Positions 17,699-26,989 of a DNA stretch of 64,000 bases are shown here, piece after piece. Under the pieces are notes generated by a model. The model saw only the letters and a list, made by a program, of their open reading frames with translations, had not been told where the DNA came from and did no database searches. The stretch spans positions 248,001 to 312,000 of the forward strand of contig NZ_QNUE01000002.1 in assembly GCF_003385595.1 (NCBI RefSeq), written 5' to 3'. The position numbers and the translations under genes are program-made. This stretch comes from Chryseobacterium flavum (GTDB lineage: Bacteria > Bacteroidota > Bacteroidia > Flavobacteriales > Weeksellaceae). Position 1 is the first letter of the stretch, and every line of letters begins with the position of its first letter.

Positions 17699-18412
17699 AT
17701 GAAAGCTCTAATTTTTGCAGCAGGAAAAGGAACAAGGCTTAAACCATTTACTGACCATCATCCGAAAGCTCTGGCAAAGGTAAACGGAATTCCACTTTTG
17801 GAAAGAAATATTAATTACCTGAAAAGCTTTGGAATAAAAGACTTTGTTATTAACATCCATCATTTTGGAGATCAGATAGTTGATTTTTTAAATAAAAATG
17901 ATAACTTCGGCTGTAAGATTGAAATTTCTGATGAGACGAATGAATTATTGGAAACAGGAGGCGGCTTAATTTTCGCCAGAAACTTTCTTGATCATGGAGA
18001 AGATTTCTTAATCATGAATGCTGATATTCTCACCAACATCAACATTAACGAATTGGTAAAATATCATAAAAAAATAAAAGATTTTGCTACTTTAGCAGTT
18101 TCGGACCGGGAAAGTTCGAGAAAACTTCTTTTCAATGATGAGATGGTTTTAAGGGGCTGGCTTAATGTACAAACAGGAGAACAGCGACTTGCCGAATTCA
18201 ATAAAGGATTTAAAGCTTTAGCTTTCAGTGGCGTTCACTGTATCAATCCGGTCATCTTTGAAAAAATAAAAAGAACAGGCAAATTTTCTGTAATGGAAGA
18301 ATATCTTGATCTAATGCAGACCGAACATATACACGGATTTGTACATGACAGTATTCTCATTGATGTCGGAAGACCAGAATCTGTAACAGAAGCCGAAAAA
18401 TATTTTAAATAA
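17699..18412 (+). CDS. murU: Sugar-1-phosphate nucleotidyltransferase, MurU-like
   Basis: 237 residues with the nucleotidyltransferase signature MKALIFAAGKGTRLKPFTDHHPKALA, the INIHHFGDQI strand, the metal-binding segment LIMNADILTNI, and EYLDLM plus DVGRPESV near the end. MurU makes UDP-MurNAc from MurNAc-1-phosphate and UTP, bypassing MurA and MurB. The position just after AmgK-like and RapZ-C genes supports this over a generic mannose- or glucose-1-phosphate enzyme, although sequence alone cannot exclude those. Moderately confident in the specific role, very confident in the fold. Confidence 0.82.
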   Translation: MKALIFAAGKGTRLKPFTDHHPKALAKVNGIPLLERNINYLKSFGIKDFVINIHHFGDQIVDFLNKNDNFGCKIEISDETNELLETGGGLIFARNFLDHGEDFLIMNADILTNININELVKYHKKIKDFATLAVSDRESSRKLLFNDEMVLRGWLNVQTGEQRLAEFNKGFKALAFSGVHCINPVIFEKIKRTGKFSVMEEYLDLMQTEHIHGFVHDSILIDVGRPESVTEAEKYFK

Positions 18413-18421
18413 TTTTTGCAA

Positions 18422-19174
18422 ATGGAAATTGAGGGAACCAGAGATGAAAGTTTAGTGAATCCGGAGCTTGACATTAACGAAACAAAACTACATAACAGTT
18501 TCAGACAAAAAACCTGGGACGAAACCATTACTAAAGACAGCTGGATGGTTTTTAAAGTAATGGCTGAATTTGTTGATGGCTATGAAAAATTAGCTAAAAT
18601 AGGTCCATGTGTATCTATATTTGGCTCTGCAAGACTTAAACCGGAAAGCCAATACTACAAAATGGCTGTGGAAATTGCAGAAAAGATCACTAAATTAGGC
18701 TTTGGAATTATTACAGGAGGAGGCCCGGGCATTATGGAAGCCGGGAATAAAGGAGCTTTCAATGCTAAAGGAAAATCTATTGGTCTTAATATTGATCTTC
18801 CTTTTGAACAGCATTTTAATCCCTATATCAACAAATCCTATTCAATGAATTTCGACTACTTTTTTGTAAGAAAAGTAATGTTTGTAAAATATTCACAAGG
18901 ATTCGTAGTAATGCCTGGGGGATTTGGAACGTTAGATGAACTTACTGAAGCAATGACCCTGATCCAGACCAATAAAATAGGAAAGTTTCCGATTGTCCTG
19001 GTAGGAAGTGAATTTTGGGGAGGGCTACTTGAATGGTTTAAGGCAACCTTACTTAAAGAAGGGATGATTGCAGAAGATGACTTGGATCTTTACAGAGTGG
19101 TAGACACTGCAGACGAGGCGGTAGCACATATTAAAGCATTTTATGACAAATATTCTGTAAACGTTAATTTTTAA
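18422..19174 (+). CDS. LOG family protein (TIGR00730 Rossmann fold)
   Basis: 250 residues of the LOG (LONELY GUY) family, nucleoside-5'-monophosphate phosphoribohydrolases also described as cytokinin-activating enzymes. The motifs are SIFGSARL, GFGIITGGGPGIMEAGNKGA, and the signature MPGGFGTLDELTEAMTLIQ (PGGxGTxxE). The ATG at 18422 is preferred to an in-frame TTG two codons upstream. It follows murU by 9 bp and is probably in the same transcript. The physiological substrate in this organism is not known. Confidence 0.92.
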   Translation: MEIEGTRDESLVNPELDINETKLHNSFRQKTWDETITKDSWMVFKVMAEFVDGYEKLAKIGPCVSIFGSARLKPESQYYKMAVEIAEKITKLGFGIITGGGPGIMEAGNKGAFNAKGKSIGLNIDLPFEQHFNPYINKSYSMNFDYFFVRKVMFVKYSQGFVVMPGGFGTLDELTEAMTLIQTNKIGKFPIVLVGSEFWGGLLEWFKATLLKEGMIAEDDLDLYRVVDTADEAVAHIKAFYDKYSVNVNF

Positions 19175-19232
19175 TTGGCATATTATTTGTGACTTATAAC
19201 TAGCAAGTATGATTGTAAATCTATTAATTAAG

Positions 19233-19703
19233 ATGAAAAAACTTTTATATATATCAGGAATTTTAACATTTTTTGTGTTAATGAGTTTTATGTATGTAGA
19301 CTTTTTCTCTTCAATGACCAAAGTGGATTATATTGATGGAAGCAAGACATTGAAGTTTACCACAAAAATGAATACAAGCCATATCTCTGATGCTATTAAA
19401 ATAAATCCAAATACAGCCGGATTTGAAGCTGAAGTGAAAAAATATGTGAATAATAATTTTGATGTATTTGTCAATGGTGCTCCTAAAACAATAACCTTCA
19501 CCGGAAGTCAGGTAAGCGGAGAAACAGTATGGGTATATTTTGAAGCAGGAGGTGTTTCAGATATCAATACCTTAAAAATTAGAAATACGATCCTTTTAAG
19601 TGCTTTTCCTAAGCAAATTAATCTGGTCAACATTGCGTACAAAGGAAACCAGAAAACGATGAACTTTCAAAGAGGAAAAGAAGTTAATGAGGTCTCTTTT
19701 TAA
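19233..19703 (+). CDS. DUF6702-like secreted protein
   Basis: 156 residues with an N-terminal hydrophobic signal or anchor (LLYISGILTFFVLMSFMYV), then an all-beta-looking exported domain (VDYIDGSKTLKFTTKMNTSHIS, FDVFVNGAPKTITFTGS, VWVYFEAGG). It resembles the flavobacterial DUF6702 family, of unknown function. An alternative in-frame ATG lies 24 bp upstream (19209); the chosen start gives a cleaner MKKLLYI signal. It ends at a strong terminator. Confidence 0.7.
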   Translation: MKKLLYISGILTFFVLMSFMYVDFFSSMTKVDYIDGSKTLKFTTKMNTSHISDAIKINPNTAGFEAEVKKYVNNNFDVFVNGAPKTITFTGSQVSGETVWVYFEAGGVSDINTLKIRNTILLSAFPKQINLVNIAYKGNQKTMNFQRGKEVNEVSF

Positions 19704-19720
19704 AAAATAATTTGTAATAT

Positions 19721-19750
19721 AAAAACCACTGCCAAAACAGTGGTTTTTTG
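19721..19750 (+). terminator. Rho-independent terminator after the DUF6702 gene
   Basis: AAAAACCACTG and CAGTGGTTTTT form a perfect 11-bp stem with loop CCAAAA and a T run. Confidence 0.88.
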
Positions 19751-19864
19751 TTTTAATAATCCCCAATCCTGTTCCCACATCATTTCTTTAAGACGTACGC
19801 TGCCGATATATCAATATGCCTGAAGACATAAACAAAATATTCATAATTAAATTTATTCCTTAGG

Positions 19865-19892
19865 AATGGGAAACGTCTGTCCCATTTTTTTA
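19865..19892 (+). terminator. Weak terminator-like hairpin
   Basis: AATGGGA and TCCCATT (7 bp) with an 8-nt loop followed by a T run; it may act as a backup terminator. Confidence 0.4.
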
Positions 19893-19933
19893 TTTGATTA
19901 TACTCAGAATCTGTTCCGGCTAATTTCATGCCC

Positions 19934-19966
19934 ATATAAAAAAGCCGGCTCTTAAAGGCCGGCTTT
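19934..19966 (-). terminator. Terminator for the DUF5689 / TonB receptor transcript
   Basis: AAAGCCGGC and GCCGGCTTT form a perfect 9-bp stem; read on the minus strand it is followed by a T run, 20 bp after the DUF5689 stop codon. Confidence 0.8.
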
Positions 19967-19985
19967 ACATTATAATATCAATGGA

Positions 19986-22193
19986 TTATTGTCCTTTGAT
20001 CTTAAAGTCATCTACTTCCCACGTTGCAGCGGCAGAAGAAGTAGAGGTATATTTAAATGCAATTCTCACATTTTTTCCTAAGAATGCACTTAAATCAACA
20101 TTACCTGAACTTACCCAGTCTCCAAATCCTCCTGTATTGGTATCCAACGTTGCCGGAAGCTGGGTCCAGTTAGTGGTAGTTACATCTCCTGTATAATTAT
20201 CTGTAGCATATACCTGTAAAGCATTACCATTATATCTCACATCCGTTGTGAAACTTACTGCAGCTTTGGTCTTTCCAACTAAACTTACTGCTTTGGAAAT
20301 CAACCAGTCTTCATTCACATTATTTCCTGACGCATAGCCATTCATCATTGCATAGTAATTTGAGCCATTCCCCTGATTAGAAGTCACCCAGAACTGTGAG
20401 GGTCCTTCTTTATTTACAAGTGTCCAGTCTGTACTAAAGCCACCGGCAGCAAAGTCATCGCTGTACAGGACTGGAATGGGAGTATAAATACTTCCGTCAC
20501 ATCTTGGATTCGTCATTTTAACATCCGTCAGTTGTGTGATCCATAATTGATAAGTATCATTGTATACACTTAAAACGGCATAAATATCTCCTTTTCCACC
20601 TGCCACTTCAATTGAACTGGCTGTTTTTAATCCAAATACAGCACGTCCGCTGGTTCTTAATGTGATTTTATTCCCTGAACAATCTTCTAAAGTTCTGTTA
20701 GAAGTTGAAGTACCGTCTGCATATGTTTTCCCTAAATCGCCATTTATAAACTGAAGATCCTTAATTTTAATCCATCTTCCCACATCAGCAGCTGTCAATT
20801 GAGAAATTGTTTTTTCAGTAGCAACAACAGGTCTCGCCGGAGCATTGGAATCGAATAGATATTGATATATATCTTCTTCCTTGATTCTATATCCAACTGC
20901 TGAGCTGGAATCGTTAGAGCCCAGCTGAAGCTCCCCGTTTACATTTCTGATGTATAATCCTTTCAGTTTTATATTAAGGTCTTTTCCCAGTTTAAATCTG
21001 TTATCCAGGAACAGGTCCGCTTTATTAATATTTACTTTGATTCCTCCTGTTGCATCTTCCACATAAACATATTTAAATAAGTTTCCTGTTTCATCATTAG
21101 CAACAACCTGAGCTTTTAAATAATAGTCCCCGGTAATTTGAACAAGACTTCCCGGAGCCAGGGATCCTGCCAGCTGCTCTACATCCGCTACTGTTTTTGC
21201 AGTTAGATTTGCTGAGCTGAATTTACAAGGATTTTCCTCTATTCCATCCAGACGCGGAAAGTGCTCCTCATCTTTACCATTTCCATTTTTATCTCCTTCC
21301 AAATCTACATCACTTACCTTATTGATATACATCTGATAAGTAGAATTAAATTTGCTGAAGATTCCTTTAAGGGTTCCTTTTCCTGCAGGAAGTGTTTGAT
21401 TAGCAAATGAAGCATAACCACTGTTTCTTACAACAGCTGTAGCCAGATATTTTTTGGTTTGCGCATTCCATCCTTGCCCAATTCCCCGGTCAACGGTTTG
21501 TCCGTTAGGAGCATAATTAGAACATAAAGTTCTGCTGTCAAACTCCACATTGTCCAATTGAACCAAACATCCGATCAGGTCTTCATTATTCTTCATCTCA
21601 GCCAGAGTAATCAGCTTGGGTTTGATCTCTCCTCTTGTTGTACAAGATCTGAAGATTACCTGAGGTACTTTTTTCTCAGGAATTCTGGAAACTGCATTTG
21701 CAAATGACTCTGCTCCTGTTTTTACACCCAGCTGAACTACATTTCCGTAAGTTCCTACAGCAAGGCCATTAAGCTTTACATAAATTTTAGTCCCCTGAGG
21801 AAATTTGGTATAAGAACTTACCATATCCACACTGATCGTAAAACCATGAGTAGGGTTCTCCAATGCATCCTGAATATAAATTGTTTTATAAATATTCCCT
21901 GTTTCATCGGTAGATGAAACATATCCCTGAATATATAAATCATCACTGGAATCATTAGGCGTCTTATCTTCAGGAAAAACATATGCTTCCCCTGCAGGAT
22001 TATTCTCAGTAAACTTCTTTTTTAACTGACTTAGGGTCGTATTTGCCTGAAAATCTGCGACACATTGATAGCCATCAAGATTAGGTTCTTCATATTTATC
22101 ATCATGCACACAGCCTGTTGTTACAAACAGAGCTGCTGCTGTGATAAAAATATATTTTAAAATTGAATTATATTTTTTCATAATAGTCATCAT
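19986..22193 (-). CDS. Surface lipoprotein with DUF5689 domains and C-terminal choice-of-anchor J domain
   Basis: 735 residues. An N-terminal lipoprotein signal ends at FVTTGC, and the mature protein starts CVHDDKYEEP, an acidic run resembling surface-export signals of Bacteroidota lipoproteins. Two or three DUF5689 (OB-fold-like) units follow; each has the pattern IKGYVSSTDETGNIYKTIYIQD or similar, and a PQLGS/VQLGV strand. From about residue 580 a jelly-roll adhesin-type (choice-of-anchor J) domain is seen, with LYSDDFAAGGFSTDWT, NQGNGSNYYAMMNGY, EDWLISKAVSL and WEVDDFKI. It follows the TonB receptor by 2 bp, so the two are translationally coupled. The ATG at 22181 is an alternative start. 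Confidence 0.82.
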   Translation of the reverse strand: MMTIMKKYNSILKYIFITAAALFVTTGCVHDDKYEEPNLDGYQCVADFQANTTLSQLKKKFTENNPAGEAYVFPEDKTPNDSSDDLYIQGYVSSTDETGNIYKTIYIQDALENPTHGFTISVDMVSSYTKFPQGTKIYVKLNGLAVGTYGNVVQLGVKTGAESFANAVSRIPEKKVPQVIFRSCTTRGEIKPKLITLAEMKNNEDLIGCLVQLDNVEFDSRTLCSNYAPNGQTVDRGIGQGWNAQTKKYLATAVVRNSGYASFANQTLPAGKGTLKGIFSKFNSTYQMYINKVSDVDLEGDKNGNGKDEEHFPRLDGIEENPCKFSSANLTAKTVADVEQLAGSLAPGSLVQITGDYYLKAQVVANDETGNLFKYVYVEDATGGIKVNINKADLFLDNRFKLGKDLNIKLKGLYIRNVNGELQLGSNDSSSAVGYRIKEEDIYQYLFDSNAPARPVVATEKTISQLTAADVGRWIKIKDLQFINGDLGKTYADGTSTSNRTLEDCSGNKITLRTSGRAVFGLKTASSIEVAGGKGDIYAVLSVYNDTYQLWITQLTDVKMTNPRCDGSIYTPIPVLYSDDFAAGGFSTDWTLVNKEGPSQFWVTSNQGNGSNYYAMMNGYASGNNVNEDWLISKAVSLVGKTKAAVSFTTDVRYNGNALQVYATDNYTGDVTTTNWTQLPATLDTNTGGFGDWVSSGNVDLSAFLGKNVRIAFKYTSTSSAAATWEVDDFKIKGQ

Positions 22194-22195
22194 TA

Positions 22196-24922
22196 TTAGA
22201 ATCTTAAATAAACATTAGTAAAAAACGTTCTACCTCTGTCATACCAAAGTTTTGGACCAAAGTAAGGAATGGCTCTCTGATATTCTTCAAGAGCATCAGG
22301 GAAGTTAGCATATCTGCCCTGTTCAAATCCACCCGTTACGTAATTTCTGTTATTTAAAATATTATTTACTGAAACACTAACTCCTATTCTGTATTTACCA
22401 AACTGGAACGATTTACCTGCATTAGCATTCAGCATAAACTGATTATCAAATTTCTTCTGTGCAGTAAGAGCCTGTATAAGTTCAGGAGTAACACCATCAT
22501 AATTCATATCAGTACCCGGAATCGTATACATTGCCGAAGTCTTATTAATTGCTGAAAAATCCAGATATTGATCCATCAGATAATTCGCAGAAGCTCCAAC
22601 CCACCAATATTTGGGAGAATTATATTTTAGCCCTAGGGAAAAAGCTTTCTGTGGAGTTCCTGCTACTTTATAATCTTTTATATTAGCAGCACCAAAACTT
22701 CTGAAACCGTTAAGGTCATCAAAAGTATATACCTGAGGCGTGTTTGTAAATTTATATTCACCAACGCTGGCTACCCCTACTGCATTGATTGTAGGAGTAA
22801 TCTTTACATCAAAACCTAACTCAGCCCCGATGTATCTTTTATCTGCTCCACTCATTGCTTCATTAACCAGGGTATTATATGACCCTGAATTAAGACTTGA
22901 AACGGCTGCATAATATCTTGAGATTTCCGTAGAATTGCTAATGGTCGTATAGTACCCTGATAATCTTAACTTTAAGATCTGACCTCGCATGATATAGCTA
23001 ATATCATTCGAGTTAATCACTTGGTTTTTAACACCGGGAGTTACAAAGTCTACGACTCTCGGATTGATAAATATTTCATTAAAGGTAGGGGCTAAACTAA
23101 ATAGTGCGCCATTGTAAACGATAAAGTTCTTCCCGTTGATTTTGTAGGTAATTTTACCTTTAACTCCTGCATCGAGTGCGTCGTAAATAGCACTTTTACC
23201 TTTTGAATTATTTGTATAGATGGAGTTTCTGTATTTTCCATCCCGATAGGATTCAGAATATGAAGAGAAGATGGAAGCTACTATATTCCATTTATTAAAA
23301 TCAACTTCAGTTGAAATATTCAATGAATAATGATTTTTTGTTAATTCATATGAATATTGAGTTCTGTCCCCTACTCTTACCTGCGTATTCGGATCATCAA
23401 TATTATATGGGGAATCATTGGTGAACGGATTTAAATTATTAGCATAATTGGCTCCTAAAAGATCTTTAACCCTTCTAAAATTATCCGATTTCAGGTTCTG
23501 ATAATTAAAGTTGATATTCAGCTTCCAGTTATCCTTTAATCTTGTATCAAAATGTGATGCGAAGTTAAACGTTTTATCCTTATTAACATCCTCAATTACA
23601 GTATACGATGCTCCTCTCTGAGTACCATCCATATTGGTAAGGTTAAGACGGTTTGTATTATAAAGTTCCTCCCAGTTAATTTGTGATCTGTCTCTGAATT
23701 CATCAGCTGTTAAGAGCCCATAACTCGGAAGATTCCTGTAATAGGTAGGATTCGGATCAGAGGCATGGAACCAATCTAACCGGCTTCTCGCATCACTACC
23801 GAACTGGTAAGAAACCGTATTATTCCAATTTGAATTTTTACCAATCTTCAAATAATCAGTCAATATAAACATAGGTTCAAATACCTTCCTGATTCTGGAG
23901 TTTCTCTTTTCTCCGTCCTGCCAGCCCCAGTATGAATTATAGTCTTTTCCCATAATATCATAAACCTCCTGGGTATTGGGTGAATTTGAGGCCCTGTAGG
24001 TAGGAGAACCAAAGGCAGTTAAATTAATAGAGTGTCTATCACTGAATTTCTTTTCAATAGAAGCAAAATAAGCATAGGCATCCTGGTATACACCATCGAT
24101 AATTGCTTTGTCTCCCCATCTTCTGCTTGCTGAAAAAGTGAATGCCCATCCATTCTTGCTAAGTCCCGAAGAATAAGTTGCCATTGCCCTGTGCAGATAG
24201 CTCCTGTTTGTAAATGAATATGCCAGTGAAGTTTGTTTTCTGTAGCTGGAAGCTCTGGTATTATAATAAACAACACCTCCTAAGTTTCCAAAAGTATATT
24301 CAGAAGGAGTAATATTATCTACATTCTCAAAAGGATATCTTGTCACATCATTCAGACCTCCCCAGTTGTTAAAATCAATTCTTCCGTCATCATTTTTAGA
24401 CATCGGTATCCCATTAAAAAGCACATCCTCAAATCTGTTATCTACTCCTCTGGGTCTGAACCAATAAGCTCCTAATTCAAAGGCAGAAACATTCTGAAAA
24501 GCATCCCTTCCTGAACTTAAAAGGCCCACAGTTGGCTGCATTGATGATCCTCCATCTTCAGCGTCACTTGCCGAGTCATCAATAACGATAACTCCTGCAT
24601 CAGATCCCAGGGAATAATTAAGTGTAATAACACCTAAATCTTTTCTCTTCTCATCCTCAGTTACATCAAACTCTAAGGTTTTAGACTCAAAATTTGGCTT
24701 CGTCACTGTAATAAGATAGTGTCCAGGCTTTAAATCCACAAACTGGAAGTATCCAATTTTATCCGCGGTCACATCATCTGCGGATTGTGCCAGATCTACT
24801 TCTGCTCTCTCTAAAGGCTTACCATCCTGATCTTTAACATAGGCATACACAGTAGTCTGTGCAAAGTAAAAAGATGCAGGCATTAATGTAAATAAAGAGA
24901 TTAGGGATAGTTTTTTAATCAT
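22196..24922 (-). CDS. TonB-dependent receptor with N-terminal CarboxypepD_reg-like domain
   Basis: A 908-residue outer-membrane receptor. The signal peptide ends at FYFAQ; residues about 23-105 are an Ig-like CarboxypepD regulatory-like domain (VYAYVKDQDGKPLERAEVDL, GHYLITVTKPNFES). The plug follows, with the VIVIDDSAS TonB-box region, NVSAFELGAYWFRPRG, DVLFNGIPMSKNDDGR and GNLGGVVYYNTRAS. The beta-barrel ends in VYLRF. It is first in an operon with the DUF5689 lipoprotein, and a secreted endonuclease/exonuclease/phosphatase is divergent from it. The pair may import a product released by that enzyme, such as phosphate or nucleic acid pieces; this is inference. Confidence 0.9.
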   Translation of the reverse strand: MIKKLSLISLFTLMPASFYFAQTTVYAYVKDQDGKPLERAEVDLAQSADDVTADKIGYFQFVDLKPGHYLITVTKPNFESKTLEFDVTEDEKRKDLGVITLNYSLGSDAGVIVIDDSASDAEDGGSSMQPTVGLLSSGRDAFQNVSAFELGAYWFRPRGVDNRFEDVLFNGIPMSKNDDGRIDFNNWGGLNDVTRYPFENVDNITPSEYTFGNLGGVVYYNTRASSYRKQTSLAYSFTNRSYLHRAMATYSSGLSKNGWAFTFSASRRWGDKAIIDGVYQDAYAYFASIEKKFSDRHSINLTAFGSPTYRASNSPNTQEVYDIMGKDYNSYWGWQDGEKRNSRIRKVFEPMFILTDYLKIGKNSNWNNTVSYQFGSDARSRLDWFHASDPNPTYYRNLPSYGLLTADEFRDRSQINWEELYNTNRLNLTNMDGTQRGASYTVIEDVNKDKTFNFASHFDTRLKDNWKLNINFNYQNLKSDNFRRVKDLLGANYANNLNPFTNDSPYNIDDPNTQVRVGDRTQYSYELTKNHYSLNISTEVDFNKWNIVASIFSSYSESYRDGKYRNSIYTNNSKGKSAIYDALDAGVKGKITYKINGKNFIVYNGALFSLAPTFNEIFINPRVVDFVTPGVKNQVINSNDISYIMRGQILKLRLSGYYTTISNSTEISRYYAAVSSLNSGSYNTLVNEAMSGADKRYIGAELGFDVKITPTINAVGVASVGEYKFTNTPQVYTFDDLNGFRSFGAANIKDYKVAGTPQKAFSLGLKYNSPKYWWVGASANYLMDQYLDFSAINKTSAMYTIPGTDMNYDGVTPELIQALTAQKKFDNQFMLNANAGKSFQFGKYRIGVSVSVNNILNNRNYVTGGFEQGRYANFPDALEEYQRAIPYFGPKLWYDRGRTFFTNVYLRF

Positions 24923-25247
24923 AATAAACTTATTTTTAAATCCTTCTTTATTTTAAGGGGCAACAAATTTAGGACTATTTTCATTAACTAAAACATTTTT
25001 AGACCTTTATTCTATTAATTTTTCTTAACTCTCCATTATTTTTTTAAAAGTACAGAAGAATTTTCATTAATATGAGAAATAACAGAAATAATTATGATTC
25101 AATGCATTATAAAAAAGGATGCTCATCAAATAAACAAAAGAATTTTCACTACCTGGAGATCACCCGAACAGAAGATCTGTTATCATTACCTCTGTATTCT
25201 TATATAAAATTAGTAATTTTACCCTTCAATTTTTGACAATACTAAAC
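24923..25247. other. Divergent intergenic region between TonB receptor and EEP-family gene
   Basis: This 325-bp AT-rich region holds the -7 box at 24964-24971 for the minus-strand receptor. No other gene, repeat or structured RNA was recognised. The plus-strand promoter for 25248 has no exact consensus match. Confidence 0.5.
24964..24971 (-). promoter_or_regulatory. -7 box (TAAATTTG) for the TonB receptor / DUF5689 operon
   Basis: Exact minus-strand TAnnTTTG match about 40 nt before the receptor ATG at 24922; no clear -33. Confidence 0.45.
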
Positions 25248-26447
25248 ATGAAAAAATATTTAATCCTTACCGCATTATTTTGCTTCGGTTTTACTTTTTC
25301 ACAGCAAAAGCAGGTAAGAAGAGCCGCTGTTGCATTTTTGAATGTTGAAAACCTTTGGGACACCATTCCTTCTGCAGATTATATTGACGGAACTCTTCCG
25401 CGCTCCAATCCTAAATTCCACAGAAGTGTACCTGTAGATTCACTAAAGTACCTTGAAACCACTGAGGATTATAAAGGTGAATGGAGTGATGATCTGTTGA
25501 TCGGGAAAAAAGTAATCAGAAAACAATTTTTGTCCGAAGACTTTACTGTGAACAGCCCTAAAAGATGGGGTACAAAATACTACAATCAGAAACTAGCCAA
25601 TGAAGCTAAAGTTATTTCAGAGCTTGGAAGACAATACACCAATGACAATCCGGCAATATGTGGATTGATCGAAGTAGAAAACAGACAGGTTATTGAGGAC
25701 CTGATCAAACAACCCGTCCTTGCTAAAAGCAACTACGGAATCGTACATTTCAATTCATACGACGCAAGAGGAATTGATGTAGCGATTATTTATCAAAAAG
25801 GAAGATTCTCTGTTTTAGATTCTTATAAAAAAGAGATCAAAATTTATGATGAAAATGGAAAAAGAGAATATACCCGGGATATTGTAGTGGCAATCGGGCT
25901 TCTGGATGGGGAGAAAGTAGGAATATTCATGAATCACTGGCCTTCCAGAAGAGGAGGAGAAGCAATTTCCCTTGCAAAAAGAAATACAGCCGCTACCATA
26001 TTAAAAAATGAAATGGACAAAGTAACTGCAGAAAATCCGGGAATTAAGTTATTCGCAATGGGTGACTATAATGACGATCCTGTAAGCCCAAGTTTAAAAA
26101 AGCACCTGGCTGCAGTAGGAGATCCGGGTGAATTATCTGACAAAACACCATATTATAACCTGATGTATAAATTATATAAAGCAGGAGTTGCTTCTTTAGC
26201 CTACAGGGATGCACCTAACCTGTTTGATCAGATTATTGTTTCAAAAAATCTTTATTCACCTGAGAAACTTACGCCCACCTATACTATTTATAAAGCAGAA
26301 ATCTATGCTCCGGCTTACCTGGTTAATAAGGAAGGCCAATGGAAAGGATATCCGCTGCGTTCATGGGATGGAGACCGTTTTACAGGAGGATACAGTGATC
26401 ACTTTCCTGCAGTCTCTGTTGTTCAGAAAGAATATGTAAAAAAATAA
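25248..26447 (+). CDS. Secreted endonuclease/exonuclease/phosphatase family protein
   Basis: 399 residues with signal peptide MKKYLILTALFCFGFTFSQ. The exonuclease/endonuclease/phosphatase (EEP, DNase I-like) fold is shown by VAFLNVENLWDT, the metal ligand in GLIEVENRQV, the catalytic NHWPSRRGG, the active-site GDYNDDP, and the final SDHFPAVSVV. These residues bind Mg2+ and cut phosphodiester bonds. The substrate may be extracellular DNA, RNA or another phosphodiester. An in-frame TTG lies 15 bp upstream; the ATG starts a clean signal peptide. It is divergent from the TonB receptor/DUF5689 operon and probably works with it. Confidence 0.9.
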   Translation: MKKYLILTALFCFGFTFSQQKQVRRAAVAFLNVENLWDTIPSADYIDGTLPRSNPKFHRSVPVDSLKYLETTEDYKGEWSDDLLIGKKVIRKQFLSEDFTVNSPKRWGTKYYNQKLANEAKVISELGRQYTNDNPAICGLIEVENRQVIEDLIKQPVLAKSNYGIVHFNSYDARGIDVAIIYQKGRFSVLDSYKKEIKIYDENGKREYTRDIVVAIGLLDGEKVGIFMNHWPSRRGGEAISLAKRNTAATILKNEMDKVTAENPGIKLFAMGDYNDDPVSPSLKKHLAAVGDPGELSDKTPYYNLMYKLYKAGVASLAYRDAPNLFDQIIVSKNLYSPEKLTPTYTIYKAEIYAPAYLVNKEGQWKGYPLRSWDGDRFTGGYSDHFPAVSVVQKEYVKK

Positions 26448-26451
26448 ACAG

Positions 26452-26478
26452 AAAGGCACTCTTATTGGAGTGCTTTTT
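26452..26478 (+). terminator. Terminator after the EEP-family gene
   Basis: AAAGGCACTC pairs with GAGTGCTTTT (one G-U pair) across TTATTG and runs into T residues. Confidence 0.78.
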
Positions 26479-26495
26479 TAATTAAATATTGAATC

Positions 26496-26918
26496 ATGAA
26501 AAATTTTGTTTTAATACTTCTTATAGCTTTGATTCCCTTTAGCTGCCATGCCCAGGACACCCATAAGGATAAAAAAGAAAAAGAGACCGAAATGAAGCCG
26601 TCTAAAAATGAGGACGGAGAATGGGACATCACTGTAATTGATACCCAATTCGATTATTTCCTGAATGCAATTGCCAAACCTATGAGCCAATATTCAGAAT
26701 CTTACCTGAAAACAAAGAATACATTTCTGGTAAACGAATGGAACAGTTACTACAATACCGGAAAATACAGGAATATTATTGAGTCCGGAATAGAGTATGA
26801 TCCAAAAGAGAACTATGGAATCAAGTTCGAGTATAAGCTTTATCAGGTCTTCGCTTACGTCAACTGGAAATATGGATTGAAAATGAGCGGGTTATCCGGA
26901 AGTGATGCCATCCGGTAA
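26496..26918 (+). CDS. DUF6146 family lipoprotein
   Basis: 140 residues. The lipoprotein signal ends at LIPFSC, followed by a highly charged Lys/Glu linker and then a conserved helical domain (DFQ-like ITVIDTQFDYFLNAIAKPMS, VNEWNSYYNTGKY, IESGIEYDPKENYG). It matches the flavobacterial DUF6146 family. The YYLAQ-like and NWKYGL segments may pack together, but no function is known. It has its own terminator on each side. Confidence 0.78.
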   Translation: MKNFVLILLIALIPFSCHAQDTHKDKKEKETEMKPSKNEDGEWDITVIDTQFDYFLNAIAKPMSQYSESYLKTKNTFLVNEWNSYYNTGKYRNIIESGIEYDPKENYGIKFEYKLYQVFAYVNWKYGLKMSGLSGSDAIR

Positions 26919-26940
26919 CGATTGTATATATTAAATATAA

Positions 26941-26975
26941 AAAAGGTTCAGAAAGCTTCTGAACCTTTTACTTTT
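26941..26975. terminator. Bidirectional terminator between the DUF6146 gene and sodA
   Basis: AAAAGGTTCAG and CTGAACCTTTT form an 11-bp perfect stem around AAAGCTT, with A/T tracts on both sides, between convergent genes. Confidence 0.85.
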
Positions 26976-26989
26976 ATAATAGCTGAAAA

